Position numbers and translations under genes: made by a program
Notes under the pieces: model-generated
Told to the model about the DNA's origin: nothing
What the model saw: the letters and a program-made list of their open reading frames with translations, nothing else
Database searches by the model: none
NCBI RefSeq assembly: GCF_000967965.1
Contig: NZ_LACC01000016.1
Span: forward strand, 125,392-189,391
Reading direction: 5' to 3'
DNA: 64,000 bases
DNA from: Pseudomonas fluorescens
GTDB taxonomy: Bacteria; Pseudomonadota; Gammaproteobacteria; Pseudomonadales; Pseudomonadaceae
In this document: piece after piece, positions 62,652-64,000 of the stretch
Position numbering within the stretch: position 1 is the first letter of the stretch
Layout: each line of letters begins with the position of its first letter

Positions 62652-63272
62652 TTAGAAAAGTCTCAGGAAAGGATTTTTTTCTTCGCCGGGTTTGTCGCTG
62701 AGCGGGCATTCCGGCCGCTGGCCGTAGTCTTCGAGAGTGCAGGGTTTGATCCTGCGCTTCTGGGCGAGAGACGTGCGCTGCATGTGGAAAGGCTGGCTGG
62801 CGGTGCGTTCGACGATGCGTCCCTGTTCGTCGAGGATTTCCACGGACAGGGTATGGCTGCCGCGATCGATGTTGCTCAAGGCGAACACCGGGCTCAGGCC
62901 GGGTTCGGCGGTGGGCTGGCCGTCGAGCAGTAACCGGTAGCGGTGACCGGGTTGCAGGGCAGGTTCGTTGGTCGCGCTGACGATGACTTCGCCAGTATTA
63001 CTGCGGATGGTTGCGTCGGGTTCCGGGATCAGGATGCGCAGCACCTCATAGTGGAACAGCGCTTGTACTTCGGGACTGCTCTGGGCAATCAACGGCGCTG
63101 CGCTGGTGGGGTTGGCCGCTATTCGATTGGTCGTTGTCAGCGGCACGCGCCTGGCGTCGCCGGGTTTGGGCTGGTCGGTGAATACCCGATTGCCCTGGGC
63201 GCCGACATACATGAAGACCTCTGCCGAAGTGGGCAGGGCTATCAGGCAGGCGATCAAAAGCCAGGCCTTCAA
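62652..63272 (-). CDS. DUF4124-type exported protein, paralogue 1
   Basis: A 206-residue exported protein (signal peptide MKAWLLIACLIALPTSAEVF). DUF4124 N-terminal part (EVFMYVGAQGNRVFTDQPKPGD) leads to a low-complexity linker and a beta domain (RYRLLLDGQPTAEPG, LSNIDRGSHTLSVEILDEQG). The paralogue upstream shares LLLDGQP and NIDRGEH/NIDRGSH. It overlaps it by 4 bp. Confidence 0.8.
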   Translation of the reverse strand: MKAWLLIACLIALPTSAEVFMYVGAQGNRVFTDQPKPGDARRVPLTTTNRIAANPTSAAPLIAQSSPEVQALFHYEVLRILIPEPDATIRSNTGEVIVSATNEPALQPGHRYRLLLDGQPTAEPGLSPVFALSNIDRGSHTLSVEILDEQGRIVERTASQPFHMQRTSLAQKRRIKPCTLEDYGQRPECPLSDKPGEEKNPFLRLF

Positions 63273-63784
63273 GGCTTGTGCACCCGCTGTACGGTGAATG
63301 TCACCGCAGGGCTCTGCTGTACAACGTTTTCGCCATCGATCACTTGCACGGCGAGGCGGTGCTCGCCGCGATCGATGTTCACCAGTTGCAGGGTCGGCAC
63401 GTTGCCTGGCTGGCCGTAGGGTTGACCGTCCAGCAGCAGGCGCAACAGGTGGGGCCCTTGCAGGCGCGGCTGGATCAGTACTGTTACGGTGAACGTGCCG
63501 TTGTTGGCGCGCAGGGCTTCGGTGCTGGGCAGGCCTGTCAGCTCCAGCGCTTCATAGGTCTTGTGGGGTTGTTCTTTACGACCGGTCTCGGCAGCAGGTG
63601 CGACTTCGCCGGCAGGCTGGCGCTCGACGCTGTTGAGGGGCGGCAATTCGACCGGTTGGACGCTGACTCCGTCAGGCGGTTGATTGCTGTACGCGGTGGC
63701 ACCGTTGGCGTCCGTGTACTTGTAGATCTGCGCCGTGGCGGGCAGAACGATCAGCAGCAGGATGAAGAGAAAACCACGACCCAT
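63269..63784 (-). CDS. DUF4124-type exported protein, paralogue 2
   Basis: A 171-residue exported protein starting MGRGFLFILLLIVLPATAQI (signal peptide); an ATG eight codons upstream (63808) is an alternative. It has the DUF4124 pattern YKYTDANGATAYSNQPPDG and a C-terminal beta domain (HLLRLLLDGQPYGQPGN, VNIDRGEHRLAVQVID). It is coupled to paralogue 1 and likely arose by tandem duplication. Function unknown, periplasmic. Confidence 0.8.
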   Translation of the reverse strand: MGRGFLFILLLIVLPATAQIYKYTDANGATAYSNQPPDGVSVQPVELPPLNSVERQPAGEVAPAAETGRKEQPHKTYEALELTGLPSTEALRANNGTFTVTVLIQPRLQGPHLLRLLLDGQPYGQPGNVPTLQLVNIDRGEHRLAVQVIDGENVVQQSPAVTFTVQRVHKP

Positions 63785-63931
63785 GGAATCGACCGGAAAC
63801 GAAAGCATTGGGTTGCAGCATAGGCCAGGTTGGGTGGTTATCCCAAGCCGCTAAATATTTGGATATGGTCTGCGAAATATTCACAGCGCCACAAATCCCA
63901 CAGGGTCCATCGTCAATCATCGAAATGTGGG

Positions 63932-64000
63932 ATCGAGTACGAGGCGGGGCTGCTCCCGCCGTCCTCTCACACCACCGTACGTACGGTTCCGTATACGGCG
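63932..64000 (-). mobile_element. 3' end of a group II intron, continuing beyond the window
   Basis: Reading leftwards from the window edge, CGCCGTATACGGAACCGTAC, CGTACGGTGGTGTGAGAGGA and CGGCGGGAGCAGCCCCGCC give a domain V-like hairpin and a domain VI-like hairpin. The apparent 3' end is ACTCGAT at about 63932, followed by exon CCCACATTTCG. The intron reverse transcriptase would lie outside the window. The phase and class cannot be decided here. Confidence 0.75.

Overview
This is chromosomal sequence from a fluorescent-group Pseudomonas. The evidence is the gene order (Kbp/YrfG/NudE/CysQ, DctBD-RmlC, an arginine/histidine-type ABC transporter, YggX-MutY-AsmA, HisBHAF, CtpA-EnvC-GpmI, GrxC-SecB-TrmL, NtrBC), which follows from memory the PA5124-PA5178 neighbourhood of P. 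aeruginosa, and six REPIN-like palindrome pairs with GTGGGAGCGAGC or GTGGCGAGGG arms, as found in P. fluorescens genomes. No other database was consulted; all functions are read from motifs and family knowledge.

Layout. 0-13 kb is mostly core metabolism: sulfur and nucleotide housekeeping (nudE, cysQ), the DctB/DctD C4-dicarboxylate two-component system, an rmlC without rmlA/B/D, a three-domain kinase/M23-like/aminotransferase fusion and agmatine deiminase. 13-17.5 kb carries an OprD porin, a toxin-first HigBA-like toxin-antitoxin operon with an unusually structured upstream region, and a tautomerase/DsbA/SDR operon.

17.5-28 kb is an accessory island, visibly more AT-rich in its genes. It holds a membrane-protein gene between two ~90-bp direct repeats, a complete retron (PRTase-like effector, winged-helix protein, msr-msd RNA bounded by a 14-bp a1/a2 stem, reverse transcriptase), a small array of promoterless gene cassettes separated by integron attC sites but with no IntI, one PD-(D/E)XK-like cassette gene, and two different tyrosine recombinases. 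The outer recombinase is P4-like and lies beside tRNA-Thr(UGU). The retron with its ncRNA, together with the attC cassettes, is the most interesting system here and is probably an anti-phage defence island.

28-47 kb returns to the core: an FkbM methyltransferase, a polar amino-acid ABC transporter, GabP, a tandem pair of lysine-rich hypothetical proteins, a DUF1016 protein that appears to have lost its nuclease core, a TauE-like exporter and an Fe(II)/2-oxoglutarate dioxygenase next to tRNA-Phe, then yggX-mutY-asmA. 47-64 kb holds hisB-hisH-DUF2164-hisA-hisF, envelope genes (ctpA, envC), gpmI, a cysteine-free rhodanese-like membrane protein, grxC-secB, trmL, ntrBC and a tandem DUF4124 pair. 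The last ~70 bases look like the 3' end of a group II intron running out of the window.

Start sites were moved from the longest reading frame where a Shine-Dalgarno sequence, signal peptide or family start supports it.
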